From: CAG-390 sp045636385
GTDB taxonomy: Bacteria; Bacillota; Clostridia; Oscillospirales; CAG-272
Length of the DNA stretch: 49,821 nt
Assembly (NCBI GenBank): GCA_045636385.1
Contig: JAZTXK010000070.1
Span: forward strand, 1 to 49,821
Direction of reading: 5' to 3'
The position numbers were made by a program, and so were the translations under genes. Positions 49,759 to 49,821 of this stretch are shown here, piece after piece. Each line of letters starts with the position of its first letter. Position 1 is the first letter of the stretch. The notes beneath the pieces were generated by a model. The model was not told the origin of the DNA. It did not search any database and worked only from the letters and a program-made list of their open reading frames with translations.

Positions 49759-49821
49759 ACTGTAATACCCTCCTTTTTGAGCTCCGCGGCAATTTTGTTC
49801 CGCGTTCTGTGTAGTGATACC
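49755..49821 (-). CDS. C-terminal end of probable sigma-70-type factor, cut by window edge
   Basis: The minus-strand frame entering from the edge encodes VSLHRTRNKIAAELKKEGIT and V before TGA, typical of the end of sigma region 4 (the recognition helix tail SLHRTRNKIAAEL). Its stop overlaps the ATG of the LRR protein (ATGA). Only 22 codons are visible, so the sigma-factor call is moderate. Confidence 0.55.
   Translation of the reverse strand, partial: VSLHRTRNKIAAELKKEGITV

Overview
The window looks like a chromosomal segment of an uncultured, strictly anaerobic gut-type member of the Bacillota (class Clostridia). The evidence is the set of [FeFe] hydrogenases with NuoE/NuoF-like partners, NfnAB, a heterodisulfide-reductase/Flx system, a CIRCE operator in front of hsp20, consensus TTGACA/TATAAT promoters, and a PrsA-like parvulin foldase. 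No phage, insertion sequence, CRISPR array, rRNA or tRNA was recognised. No finer taxonomic assignment is justified from the sequence alone.

Left part (1-22.6 kb). A truncated extracytoplasmic PPIase and a small zinc-ribbon-like protein are followed by a carbohydrate locus built around a DeoR-type regulator. The regulator is transcribed leftwards with a class II aldolase and a HAD phosphatase. A consensus promoter drives a rightward operon of Gfo/Idh dehydrogenase, class III aminotransferase-like enzyme, FGGY kinase, SGNH-type lipoprotein esterase, amidohydrolase and AraA/FucI-like isomerase. Three direct repeats about two helical turns apart lie between the two arms. Next come a MATE exporter, two orphan type IV pilin-like genes, a small HAD-dapF-sir2 operon, an Imm26-like protein and a tandem GNAT protein.

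Central part (22.6-44.7 kb), almost entirely on the minus strand, is a redox and succinate factory. It holds nuoE-nuoF-hydA, forming a HydABC-type electron-bifurcating hydrogenase, plus a group-B-like [FeFe] hydrogenase. NfnAB follows, then a cell-surface protein with a Gly-Cys-Gly-Ser C-terminal anchor. Last is a 13-gene operon of about 12.6 kb under a perfect TTGACA-17-TATAAT promoter: malate dehydrogenase, HdrB, HdrC, HdrA, FlxD, FlxC, FlxB, FlxA, FrdB, FrdA, an AAEx-family dicarboxylate exchanger, and fumarase alpha and beta. Together these encode oxaloacetate to malate to fumarate to succinate plus export. A soluble fumarate reductase without membrane anchor sits directly beside a complete Flx-Hdr electron-bifurcation module. 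The inferred system is a cytoplasmic NADH-dependent, ferredoxin-reducing fumarate reductase. Reduced ferredoxin could then be spent by the hydrogenases and Nfn upstream.

Right part (44.7-49.8 kb). A DUF4085-like protein, a palindrome-rich spacer with a CIRCE operator and hsp20, a CPA2-type cation/proton antiporter, a heptanucleotide tandem repeat, a second copy of a structured intergenic repeat also found at 2.5 kb, and an LRR/anti-sigma-like membrane protein that follows, with overlap, the tail of a probable sigma factor cut by the window edge.
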